Shown here piece by piece: positions 1 to 8,577 of a stretch of DNA of 64,000 nt (positions are counted from its first letter, which is position 1; every line of letters begins with the position of its first letter). A program made the translations under genes and the position numbers. The notes under the pieces are model-generated. The model was not told the origin of the DNA and did not search any database. It worked only from the letters and a program-made list of their open reading frames with translations. This DNA is from an uncultured Clostridia bacterium (lineage in GTDB: Bacteria > Bacillota > Clostridia > Christensenellales > Borkfalkiaceae), in the NCBI GenBank assembly GCA_947625865.1, contig CANQQD010000001.1, positions 100,465 through 164,464 on the forward strand. The letters are read 5' to 3'.

Positions 1-772
1 AGCCCGCGGCAAAGCGCGAAAATTCGGTGTTATCCAGCGACATAAGCCCCACAGCCACCGTATAGAGGTCCTTGTTTTTCAAGAGCAGCTTGGGCAGAAT
101 GAAGTCCGACCACGGCCACACGAAGGACGAAAGGAGAGTGTAGACTATCATCGGGGCTGCGAGCGGCAGGGTTATTTTAACGAAGATTTTGAAGTTGGAG
201 GCCCCGTCTATCCTCGCCGCCTCGTCTATGGAGACGGAGATGGTGTCGAAGAAGCCCTTTTGCGTGAGATAGCCCATAGGCGCGCCCGCCGAGTAGATCA
301 TTATAAGCCCCCACTGCTGGTTTATGAGGTTGAACTGCGTCATTAAAATGTACACCGCCGTCATTGTCATAAACGAGGGGAACATTCCCAGAACCAAAGT
401 TGTTTTCATCATCGCCTTGCGGCTTTTGAAGCGGAAGCGGGACATACAGTACGCCGTTAAAATGGTGAGCGTGGTGCCTATGAGGCTGGACATAAGCGAT
501 ATAAAAAGCGTGTTCCCGAACCAGCGCGGGTAGTTGTACATTCCCGTATCTGTGAACAGTTTTATAAAGCTGTCGAAGCTGTACGACGTGGGGAAAAACC
601 CCTTGAAGGAGTATATGGAACCGGTCTTTGAAAAGGACGCCAGCACGAGCCAGAGTATGGGGAACAGGAATATAAAGCAGACGGCGAGAATTATAAGATA
701 GGTGATTGCCGCACCGAACAGCTTTTTGGGCTTTATCGTTCTTTTTCCCATTGCGGTATTTGCTTTGCTCAT
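1..772 (-). CDS. MalG-like carbohydrate ABC transporter permease (3' part lies outside the window)
   Basis: Minus-strand reading from ATG at 772 gives MSKANTAMGKRTIKPKKLFG..., with the permease EAA-type motif DEAARIDGAS; its start overlaps the upstream permease stop (ATGA). Missed by the ORF track because it runs off the edge. Confidence 0.85.
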   Translation of the reverse strand, partial: MSKANTAMGKRTIKPKKLFGAAITYLIILAVCFIFLFPILWLVLASFSKTGSIYSFKGFFPTSYSFDSFIKLFTDTGMYNYPRWFGNTLFISLMSSLIGTTLTILTAYCMSRFRFKSRKAMMKTTLVLGMFPSFMTMTAVYILMTQFNLINQQWGLIMIYSAGAPMGYLTQKGFFDTISVSIDEAARIDGASNFKIFVKITLPLAAPMIVYTLLSSFVWPWSDFILPKLLLKNKDLYTVAVGLMSLDNTEFSRFAAG

Positions 773-2202
773 TGATATGTTTCCTCCTGTTTATACGAGG
801 GCGACATAACATAAACGGCAAGCGAGATTATGGATGTAACTATAAATATGATTATGCTTATAGCCGCGCCTATCGAATAGTAGTTGTTGTCTATTGACAT
901 ATTGTAGAGCCAGTTTATCAGAAGGTCGGTGTCGCTTGCGAGGAAGTAGCCGTCCATATACAGCCCGCCGCGGAGGAAGTAGAATATTCCGAAGTTGTTG
1001 AAGTTGGCAATAAACTGCGAAATAAGCACGGGCATTGTGGCAAACAGCACGTATGGAAGGGTTATTTTCACGAATTGCTTCCACGCGCTCGCGCCGTCCA
1101 CCCTCGCCGCCTCATAGAGATCGGTGTTCAGGTTGGAGAGAATACCCGTTGCAAGCAACATTCCGCTGGGGATATTGAGCCATGCGTTCACCATAAGCCC
1201 TATGAGCCGCGCCGTCCACTTTGCGTCGATATCCAAAAATCCTATCGCCGCACCTCCCGCCGAGGTTATCATCTGGTTTATCGGTCCGCCGTAGGAGAAC
1301 ATAAACTTGAAGGCAATGAGGGTTATAAAGCCCGGCACCGCGTAGGCGAGTATGGGGAAGAGCCGCCAGAAGGTCTTGCCCTTTACGCATTTTTTGTTGA
1401 GCAAAAGAGCCAGCCCAAGCCCCGCAAAGTAATTTATAAAGGTGGAAAGCACCGCCCACAGGATATTCCAGCCGAAAATTTTGAAGAACGTGGGCGCAAA
1501 CTGCCCGAGCGTGAGAATTTTGGAAAAGTTTTCAAAGCCCACCCAATCCACGAGCGCGGGCGGCACCACCGCTCCGCCGTAGTTGGTAAAGGCTATGAGT
1601 ATCATAAATATGATGGGCAGAATACTGAATACGCACACGCCGACTATCGGCAAAGCGAGCGCCGTCTTGTGAAAGTTCTTGTCGAGCAGGGAGGAGAGCT
1701 CCTTTTTGAAGCTCTCGGGCTTCTTTAGGGTGTCCGCCGCGCACTGTATCCTGTATGCGTCCTTTATATTGGAAATATAAATTACGATATAAAAGATTAT
1801 GGCGATTATCGACAATATGCCCATGAGAAGCATTATAACCGAATTGTCGCCCTCCACGCCGTACCACGCGTTGCCCTGCTTTACGCCGAGCGTGAAAAAG
1901 CCGATAAAATCCCCCGCTCCCTTCAAAACGAAGTACGCGACAAACGCGATCTGCACCAAAAGATACAATATGCCCTTCGCCCACTGCCTGTATAGAAGCT
2001 GTCCGAGCCCCATGACGAGCATGGAGGCGCACACCTTTCCGTTGCCCTGCGTGAGGATCTCCCTTGCGCCCGAGAATTTGTTTTTCAGTCTTTGGGGCAG
2101 AGTGACGAAAAAGCTTTTGATTTTTTTTGCTTTATCCGAAAAGAAGCCGCGCGTCCGCGATTTTATCTTCCCGAAAAAGCCCGTATATGTTGAGTTTTCC
2201 AT
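769..2202 (-). CDS. MalF-like carbohydrate ABC transporter permease
   Basis: Multi-TM protein with YEAARVDGASAWKQFVKITLPYV motif; AGGAGG Shine-Dalgarno upstream of ATG at 2202. Confidence 0.88.
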   Translation of the reverse strand: MENSTYTGFFGKIKSRTRGFFSDKAKKIKSFFVTLPQRLKNKFSGAREILTQGNGKVCASMLVMGLGQLLYRQWAKGILYLLVQIAFVAYFVLKGAGDFIGFFTLGVKQGNAWYGVEGDNSVIMLLMGILSIIAIIFYIVIYISNIKDAYRIQCAADTLKKPESFKKELSSLLDKNFHKTALALPIVGVCVFSILPIIFMILIAFTNYGGAVVPPALVDWVGFENFSKILTLGQFAPTFFKIFGWNILWAVLSTFINYFAGLGLALLLNKKCVKGKTFWRLFPILAYAVPGFITLIAFKFMFSYGGPINQMITSAGGAAIGFLDIDAKWTARLIGLMVNAWLNIPSGMLLATGILSNLNTDLYEAARVDGASAWKQFVKITLPYVLFATMPVLISQFIANFNNFGIFYFLRGGLYMDGYFLASDTDLLINWLYNMSIDNNYYSIGAAISIIIFIVTSIISLAVYVMSPSYKQEETYQ

Positions 2203-2217
2203 ATTCCGCACCTCCTC

Positions 2218-3651
2218 TTATTGCAGGGTGAATATACTGTCGTATATCTGCCCGTCCACCTTTTCAAGGGCAGCCTTTATGCTCTCGAGCGTGCCGTACT
2301 TTACCTCTGCCTGCGGTCTGAAAGCGTCCTTGGCGAGGTCCTGAAACAGGGTCTGCAGTGGCGTCCATATCTGCGCGCTCTCCTTTATGGAGGGCATCAC
2401 CGTGATATTGCCGCTTTCGAGATTGCCGTTTATAACTACGGAAAGCCCGCCCGCCCCGTCGGCGGCGTCTTTTCGCGCGGGGACTATGCCCAGAAGTTCG
2501 TTTCTTCTTTTAATCATATCGTAGCTTGTGGCAAAATCCACGAACGCAAGCGCGGCGTTGGGGCATTTGGTGTATGAGCTTATGGCGTATCCCTGTATGC
2601 CGCCCATCATGTTACTCTCGATAAAGCCCCGGCTCTCGTCCTCCAGATCGCCGCTTGCGGGCAGTTTGGGGATATATGTGGCGCCTAAATTCTCCGATAT
2701 GTATTCGTTTGAATATCCCGCCGCCTTCATTTCGTCCACGAACATCGTATAGACGTCGGGCGTGGTTATAGTGGCGAAAAACTCGCCCGAGGCTATTGCC
2801 GCATACGCGCCCGTGGTCACCGAATCGTCTATACACCTCTCGTCCATCGCCGAGGCGAGCTGTCTTATTATTCTGCCGCCGAGTTCGGCGTTGCCCGCGC
2901 TGTGACCTATATCCGAGGGGTCGGTGTTGTTTTTGCCGAAGGTATAGCCGCCGTAGCTGTAGAGATAGCCGACCGAGAAATAGGGCTCCAAAAAGGAGCG
3001 CATATATCCGAATTTACTGCCGCCGCTGTTGTTTTTTACCTGCTTTGAAAAGCGGTACAGATCCGTCCAGTACTCTATCATGTCGGGCACGCCGTTTTTA
3101 TCGTCGTCCCACTCCGTCTGCCAGTTTTCGGGCAATAAGTCCTTTCTGTAATACAGGAGGGGTCCCTGCACGTTTACGGGCACGCCGAAAATATATTCCT
3201 GTCCCTCCACGTTCTGCGTGTATGCCTGCCAGCCCTTTTGGCTTATTTCATCATAACATTCCAGCTCCTCCACGGGCAGGGGAAGTATGTGCTTGCCCTC
3301 GGGATAGCGCATTATTCTGTCGTTCGCCTGATACAAAACGTCGGGACCGTAGCCGTAGGGTCCGTCGTTTTCGAGGTCGGTATATTGGTCCATATTGGCG
3401 TCCACCGCCTTGACCCCGTACTCCTTATATTTCTCGTTGAAGGCGGAAATCAGCTCCGAGAGATAGCCCTGCTTTATGGCCGTATCGTTTTCGAGCACGC
3501 GCAGAGTTACATTTCTCTCTATTTCGCCCGTAAATTTTTCCGCGCTTCCGCCGTCTGCGCCCGCCGCAATACTGCCGAGTATGCCTATAACTATTATGAC
3601 CGCCAGCAGCAGCGCGGCGTGGGCGAATACCGCCGTAAGATTTTTACCCAT
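2218..3651 (-). CDS. Extracellular solute-binding protein (maltodextrin-type), N-terminal hydrophobic segment without a lipobox cysteine
   Basis: SBP-like sequence (PVNVQGPLLYYRKDLL, ALAFVDFATSYD) in operon with MalFG-like permeases. Confidence 0.8.
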   Translation of the reverse strand: MGKNLTAVFAHAALLLAVIIVIGILGSIAAGADGGSAEKFTGEIERNVTLRVLENDTAIKQGYLSELISAFNEKYKEYGVKAVDANMDQYTDLENDGPYGYGPDVLYQANDRIMRYPEGKHILPLPVEELECYDEISQKGWQAYTQNVEGQEYIFGVPVNVQGPLLYYRKDLLPENWQTEWDDDKNGVPDMIEYWTDLYRFSKQVKNNSGGSKFGYMRSFLEPYFSVGYLYSYGGYTFGKNNTDPSDIGHSAGNAELGGRIIRQLASAMDERCIDDSVTTGAYAAIASGEFFATITTPDVYTMFVDEMKAAGYSNEYISENLGATYIPKLPASGDLEDESRGFIESNMMGGIQGYAISSYTKCPNAALAFVDFATSYDMIKRRNELLGIVPARKDAADGAGGLSVVINGNLESGNITVMPSIKESAQIWTPLQTLFQDLAKDAFRPQAEVKYGTLESIKAALEKVDGQIYDSIFTLQ

Positions 3652-5359
3652 TTACTCCTCCTTTTGCGGCCTTTACGGCCTCTATCACGAAGCCCTCCTG
3701 CGCCAACACCCCGCCCCCGAGGTTATGGGAGAGCAAAACGCGCCCCTCGGGCGTAAACGGCTTGCCGTCGCCGTTGTTTACGGTGAGCCGTATTTTGTTT
3801 TTCAAAACTCTCTCCAAAACAAACATTCCGTTTTCCGCCCCGAACGAGATGTCCCCCTCCGTTATCTCCCTTCTTTTCCTCAGCTGTCCGAGACGGACAA
3901 TTATCCTGCGCAGGCGGGTATTTCTCCTGCCCTCCCACACCATTGTCCTGCGGCAGTCGGGATCGTAGCCGCCCTCCAAGGGCACTTCCGTCCCGTAGTA
4001 AATACAGGGCGCGCCCGTGTGCATATATATGACGGCGAGAGCGCATACGAGTTTATTTATATCCCTGCCCGCAACCGTATAAAATCTGTGCGTATCGTGA
4101 CTGTCGAGAAGGTTGAGCATCATCGAATTTACCTGACGCGTGTTCCGCACATACAGCCCGCCGAGCTTATCGGCAAAGCCTCGGGCGTCGAGGACGCCGT
4201 TTACAAAGTAGTCGAGGCACGCCTTTGTGAGGGCGTAATTCATAATGCCGTCGAACTGGTCGCCGCGCAGATAGGGGTATGAGTCGTGCCAGTTCTCCCC
4301 GAGGATAACGCAGTCGGGCTTGACGGCTTTTACAGCCTTTCTGAACGACCGCCAGTAGTCGTGGGAGACCTCGTCCGACACGTCCAGTCTCCAGCCGTCT
4401 ATATCGAATTCCCTTATCCAATATGTGGCAATGCCGTTCAAAAAATTCTGCACCTCGGGGTTGGACGTGTTGAATTTGGGCATATATTTGCATAAACTGA
4501 AATATTCGTAGTTTGCCCTTTCGGAGTCTATCCCGTCGCCGTCTATTATAAACCACCCGAAATAGGGTGAATTTTTGCCCTTTTCCACAACGTCTTTGAA
4601 CTGCGCAAGATTTTCGCTGCAGTGGTTGAACACCGCGTCCAGAATAATTTTCATCCCGCGGCGGTGCGCCTCCTCCGTAAGCCTTTCAAACGCCTCTCTT
4701 CCGCCGAACATCCCGTCCACCGAATAGTAGTCGCTTATGTCGTACTTGTGGTTGGAGACGGACTTGAATATCGGCGTCAGATACAGCGCGTTTACCCCGA
4801 GCCGTCTGAGATAATCCAGCTTTAAGGTTATCCCGTCCAGATCGCCGCCCGCAAAGCTCTTGGGGTTGGGGATCCTGCCCCATCTGAGATTTATATAGCC
4901 GTCGTCCTTCGTAATACTCGCACGGCAGAACCTGTCTACGAATATCTCGTAAAAGACGGCGTCTTTCATCCAGTCCACCGTACCCATTATATCCGCATAA
5001 TTTATGTAAGGCAACTGGAAGGAATTATAGTAGGCAAGCTTATAGTCGTAGTCTGCGGTCAAGCCGTCCTCCGAAAAATACCAGACCTGCCCCTTATAGA
5101 CCAATTGAAATATGTAAACAAACCTGACGTCCTTTATTTTGAGCTTTGCGGTGTAGTAAACAAAGCTGCCGTCCGAAAACGCGGGCGTCAGATCTGATTT
5201 TTTGCGTTTTTTATAGTAGTCATACTTGTTGCCGTAGATCACGGATACGGAGTCGAACGTATCCTCCGCGGCGCACCTGAGCATAAGCTGCACGGTGTGG
5301 GGGTCTAAGGCATAGCAATATTGGCTGTCCTGTATGTGCAAAATAGCCTGTTTATTCAT
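3644..5359 (-). CDS. GH13 alpha-glucosidase/neopullulanase-like (cyclomaltodextrinase-type) enzyme
   Basis: Conserved GH13 regions: DAVFNH, GWRLDVSDEV, ILGENW, LLDSHDT; start MNKQAILHIQ at 5359 preceded by AAGGAG. Confidence 0.88.
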   Translation of the reverse strand: MNKQAILHIQDSQYCYALDPHTVQLMLRCAAEDTFDSVSVIYGNKYDYYKKRKKSDLTPAFSDGSFVYYTAKLKIKDVRFVYIFQLVYKGQVWYFSEDGLTADYDYKLAYYNSFQLPYINYADIMGTVDWMKDAVFYEIFVDRFCRASITKDDGYINLRWGRIPNPKSFAGGDLDGITLKLDYLRRLGVNALYLTPIFKSVSNHKYDISDYYSVDGMFGGREAFERLTEEAHRRGMKIILDAVFNHCSENLAQFKDVVEKGKNSPYFGWFIIDGDGIDSERANYEYFSLCKYMPKFNTSNPEVQNFLNGIATYWIREFDIDGWRLDVSDEVSHDYWRSFRKAVKAVKPDCVILGENWHDSYPYLRGDQFDGIMNYALTKACLDYFVNGVLDARGFADKLGGLYVRNTRQVNSMMLNLLDSHDTHRFYTVAGRDINKLVCALAVIYMHTGAPCIYYGTEVPLEGGYDPDCRRTMVWEGRRNTRLRRIIVRLGQLRKRREITEGDISFGAENGMFVLERVLKNKIRLTVNNGDGKPFTPEGRVLLSHNLGGGVLAQEGFVIEAVKAAKGGVNG

Positions 5360-5375
5360 ATAGGCTCCTTTTAAA

Positions 5376-5404
5376 TTGACAAAAGCGTTTAATTCTGTTA
5401 TACT
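5376..5404 (+). promoter_or_regulatory. Sigma-A type promoter TTGACA-17-TATACT driving the LacI gene
   Basis: TTGACA 5376-5381, 17-bp spacer, TATACT 5399-5404. Confidence 0.75.
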
Positions 5405-5414
5405 GAACGGCGCT

Positions 5415-6239
5415 ATGACAGACGGCGTCCAGAACAACAAAGTGAAAAAACCCACCAACCGCGACGTTGCCCGACTTGCGGGCGTTTCGGTTGCAACCGT
5501 TTCCTACATAATCAATGGCAGGGAGGACATGCGCATCTCCGAGGCGACCAAGAAAAAGGTGTATCAGGCGATAAACTTTTTGAACTATACGCCCAACCCC
5601 TACGCCGTGGGGCTGAATACAAACCAGCTCAGAAGCATAGTAGTTCGCTCTTCCGGGGGAGTATCCCCCCTCACGGAAATGGAGATTATGCACTTTATGC
5701 ACACATTCAACAGAGTGTGTGAAGAAAACGGATATAGTCTGAACTATTCCATGGACAAGCGCGCCGCCAAAATCGCGGCAAGCGCATGCATTTGCTTCGA
5801 TATGTCCAACGACGAATTCCACAGCCTTGCGGACGAAAACTTTATCCCCGTGATTGCCGTCGACAGCCTTGTGAACGACCCCGTTTTCTATCAGATAACG
5901 GCAGACTACGGCAAAGCGCGAAATATGGCAAGGGAAAGGTTCGGCGACGATTTTTGCTACGTGTGCATCGAGCCGTGCAACGCGGAGACAAAAAAAGCTG
6001 TTTTAAACACTTTTAAAAACGTTGTGTTTTTATCCAACATATCCGACGCGGGAAATATCCGCTGCCCGAACATACTTCTTACGCAGCCGTCGCTCACAGA
6101 CCTGTTCGCGGGCAGGGGCTTTGAAATTTTGCTCTATGAAGAGAGCAGCCGTCGCCGCCCCGTCTGCGCAATGGAGTGCATAAATAAGGCGTTGAACCGG
6201 CTGAACGTAGCCGACGAGGAACACTTTATAACTCTTTGA
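5415..6239 (+). CDS. LacI-family transcriptional regulator with short/divergent effector domain
   Basis: TNRDVARLAGVSVATVSYIINGREDMRISEATKKKV HTH; divergent from the GH13 gene. Start placed downstream of a consensus promoter (see findings). Confidence 0.8.
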   Translation: MTDGVQNNKVKKPTNRDVARLAGVSVATVSYIINGREDMRISEATKKKVYQAINFLNYTPNPYAVGLNTNQLRSIVVRSSGGVSPLTEMEIMHFMHTFNRVCEENGYSLNYSMDKRAAKIAASACICFDMSNDEFHSLADENFIPVIAVDSLVNDPVFYQITADYGKARNMARERFGDDFCYVCIEPCNAETKKAVLNTFKNVVFLSNISDAGNIRCPNILLTQPSLTDLFAGRGFEILLYEESSRRRPVCAMECINKALNRLNVADEEHFITL

Positions 6240-6260
6240 AAATTCAACAAAAATAATTCA

Positions 6261-6295
6261 GCTCCCGCCGCCACAGGACGGCGGGAGCTTTTTTA
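6261..6295 (+). terminator. Rho-independent terminator after LacI gene
   Basis: GCTCCCGCCG-ccacagga-CGGCGGGAGC followed by TTTTTT. Confidence 0.85.
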
Positions 6296-6322
6296 TTGTT
6301 GCGTTTATATGCGCCAACTCAA

Positions 6323-8239
6323 TTATGCATTGTAGAAGTCTATCTTGCCGGTTTCAATCGTGTATACGATTTTATATTTGCCAGCCGTGGTGCAGCCGAA
6401 GTCCGCGCCGAAACTTTCAACTTTTGTAAATTTGGAGTTAGCGTCGCCCGCAGTGCCCATATCGTCATATGCATGATATTCTCCGTCGCCCTCGGTAGCT
6501 CCCTTGGGATAAACTCTGATACCAAACTGCATTGCAACTGCGCCTACCGTAAAGGTGAACTCGTAAGACTTTTGGTCTGTGGAAAGCTTAAATTTGTAAA
6601 GTGCGCTGAAGTTGTGCTCCCAATTGTTAATACCCTGTCCTACAAGATATATATCCAACGTGTCGGGGCTGTTTGTATTCTTTTTGAATGTAATTATCTT
6701 CGAATAGCCGTCGATTGTTATATCGTAGTAGCCTGCCGTTACAACCTTTATGTTGTTATCGGTAAAACTTACCATTTCAAAGGCTGCGCCGGGTTTATTG
6801 GTGTAGTCGAACTGATACAGATTGCCTGCCGTGTTGTCCGTTGTGGGAGTTTCCCCTGCGGCGCAAGCGCGTATCTGAATCGTCTGACCAGCTTCAAGCT
6901 GTTTGGTTATGGTGAACTTGCCGGCATTCCTGCCCGTACCCTCAATCAACTTATAGTTTTCGGGGGATTTTACAAATTCATTCCAAGCTCCGTTTGCTCC
7001 TATGTTGCCGTCCAGATAATAATCCATTGCCGTTGCTTCGCATGCGGTGTATTTTACGGAAAGTCTTTTAACTTCTTCGCTCGCACTGTCATAGGTGAAA
7101 TCATATCTGCCGTCTGCCTTGGTTTTTATATTGGAACTGCCCGATTTTTCTACATATTCCAGGCTTTCGTCCGTAAGGTTGATATTCTTTATGTACGGCG
7201 CGGCGCTCGTTGTTTTCTTGGTCTTGGTGCCGTCGTCCGCGGTAGTGATTTTTGTTACGCCCGTGTGGAACATAATTTGGTCGTTTGCTTTAAGCCATAC
7301 GGATATGGAGTATATATCTCCGTCCTTTGACATTCTTGTGGAGTTGTTGAACAGGTCGCCCCACGCGGTAATATACTGCCCCTTTATATAGAAGTTTTTA
7401 ACAGTAACATCTGTTTCCAGAACGTCTCCGTTGCGCACCCAGGTTATCGTGTCATAAGTGCCCATATTATAGCTTTCTTTGGTAGCCTCGGTGTAGTACG
7501 GGTCTTTGGTATCGTAGTAGTCGTCGCCGGGATAAGTTGTTAAAGTAAGAGTGTAATTGCCCGCCGTTTCTACTTTTATATTGGTCTTTTTTGCGCTGTC
7601 GGAATAAGGGCTGCCCTCACCCGAAAATGCCGCCGTACCGTCTTCAAGTTTTGTTACGGGAAGATATCCGAATCCGCGTTGGTTGTGCCAATCTTTATCG
7701 ATAGCGAATTGGAACACGTCGTCTTTCATCAAGTCGAGAGTGATGGTATACTCGTTTTTACCTTCTGTTTTGGTAAGTTTATGCTCGTCAGAAGTTGCTT
7801 TGCCCCAATCGGAAGTAAACATAAGCTGGCTTGTACCCGAACCTACTATGTAAAAATCACGCGTATCTTCCTGTTGCTTTGTAAAACCAGCAAAAACCGA
7901 TGTATCTTCATTTATAATTTTGGTAAAATCGAATTCCACCGATTTGGTAGGCGTGGCATACCATTTCATAAATTCATAGCCGCCCTCTTTTTCGGGAATA
8001 TATTCGGTTAAGGTTGTACCTCTTTCCACGCGCTCCTCTTTGAGTTTGGACATTTGGCTTACGTCCGTGGTGCCGGTTGCATCGTACCATGTAACGGCAA
8101 CTTTCCCGTCGTCGGGCGGTGTGGGGTTGTTCCCATTGGAGTTTCCGCCCTGACTATCGCCACCGCCGCATGCGGCAAGCAAAATCAGGCAGACAGTAAA
8201 AACTCCAAAAAGGAACGCTGTCAAAATTTTCTTTTTCAT
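6323..8239 (-). CDS. Multi-domain surface lipoprotein with InlB-type repeat and repeated starch-binding-like (SusE/F-like) modules
   Basis: Signal peptide with lipobox LLAAC; VTWYDATG...YEFMKWYATPT...FAGF (InlB/Flg_new-like) and repeated FYIVGxGT/YYLDGNIG/IYLVGQGINNW modules. Confidence 0.65.
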   Translation of the reverse strand: MKKKILTAFLFGVFTVCLILLAACGGGDSQGGNSNGNNPTPPDDGKVAVTWYDATGTTDVSQMSKLKEERVERGTTLTEYIPEKEGGYEFMKWYATPTKSVEFDFTKIINEDTSVFAGFTKQQEDTRDFYIVGSGTSQLMFTSDWGKATSDEHKLTKTEGKNEYTITLDLMKDDVFQFAIDKDWHNQRGFGYLPVTKLEDGTAAFSGEGSPYSDSAKKTNIKVETAGNYTLTLTTYPGDDYYDTKDPYYTEATKESYNMGTYDTITWVRNGDVLETDVTVKNFYIKGQYITAWGDLFNNSTRMSKDGDIYSISVWLKANDQIMFHTGVTKITTADDGTKTKKTTSAAPYIKNINLTDESLEYVEKSGSSNIKTKADGRYDFTYDSASEEVKRLSVKYTACEATAMDYYLDGNIGANGAWNEFVKSPENYKLIEGTGRNAGKFTITKQLEAGQTIQIRACAAGETPTTDNTAGNLYQFDYTNKPGAAFEMVSFTDNNIKVVTAGYYDITIDGYSKIITFKKNTNSPDTLDIYLVGQGINNWEHNFSALYKFKLSTDQKSYEFTFTVGAVAMQFGIRVYPKGATEGDGEYHAYDDMGTAGDANSKFTKVESFGADFGCTTAGKYKIVYTIETGKIDFYNA

Positions 8240-8262
8240 GTGATTCCTCCTATTATTTGTTA

Positions 8263-8347
8263 CTTAACCTGTTAACCAAAACTTTAAAAAATAATGCTTA
8301 ACTTGTTAAGCAATTAAATTATAGCAGTAGCGTGCGTATTTTGTCAA
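8263..8347 (-). promoter_or_regulatory. Promoter plus two palindromic operators (TTAACnnGTTAA type) upstream of the surface lipoprotein
   Basis: Minus strand TTGACA (8347-8342), 18-bp spacer, TATAAT (8323-8318), then GCTTAACaaGTTAAGC (8311-8296) and GTTAACagGTTAAG (8276-8263). Confidence 0.75.
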
Positions 8348-8494
8348 TACCTTTTCCGAAAAAAGTTTATAATTTTTATTTTTTGTTAATTTCTAACAAA
8401 CGATACGGGCACGCAGCATAACCGCCCGTCCTTTACACAAGGACGGGCACAATTTTTCTAATTTCGGACCGGGACGGCAAGGCGGGCCGCATAT

Positions 8495-8533
8495 ATAAAT
8501 GACCGGACAGCAAGCAGCCGGCCGGTCATTTAT
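8495..8533. other. Perfect 12-bp inverted repeat (hairpin) between the lipoprotein promoter and the MalK-like gene 3' end
   Basis: ATAAATGACCGG...CCGGTCATTTAT; probably transcription termination or mRNA 3' protection. Confidence 0.6.
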
Positions 8534-8577
8534 AAAAAATAAGGAGATTGATGAACTGTATAAGCTATATAAGTGAT

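Noticed and set aside
8424-8460. GCCCGTCC...GGACGGGC hairpin upstream of the 6323-8239 lipoprotein promoter as a riboswitch
   Set aside because: Simple stem-loop with a weak downstream T-run; fits a terminator better and lies outside the mapped promoter-to-gene interval.
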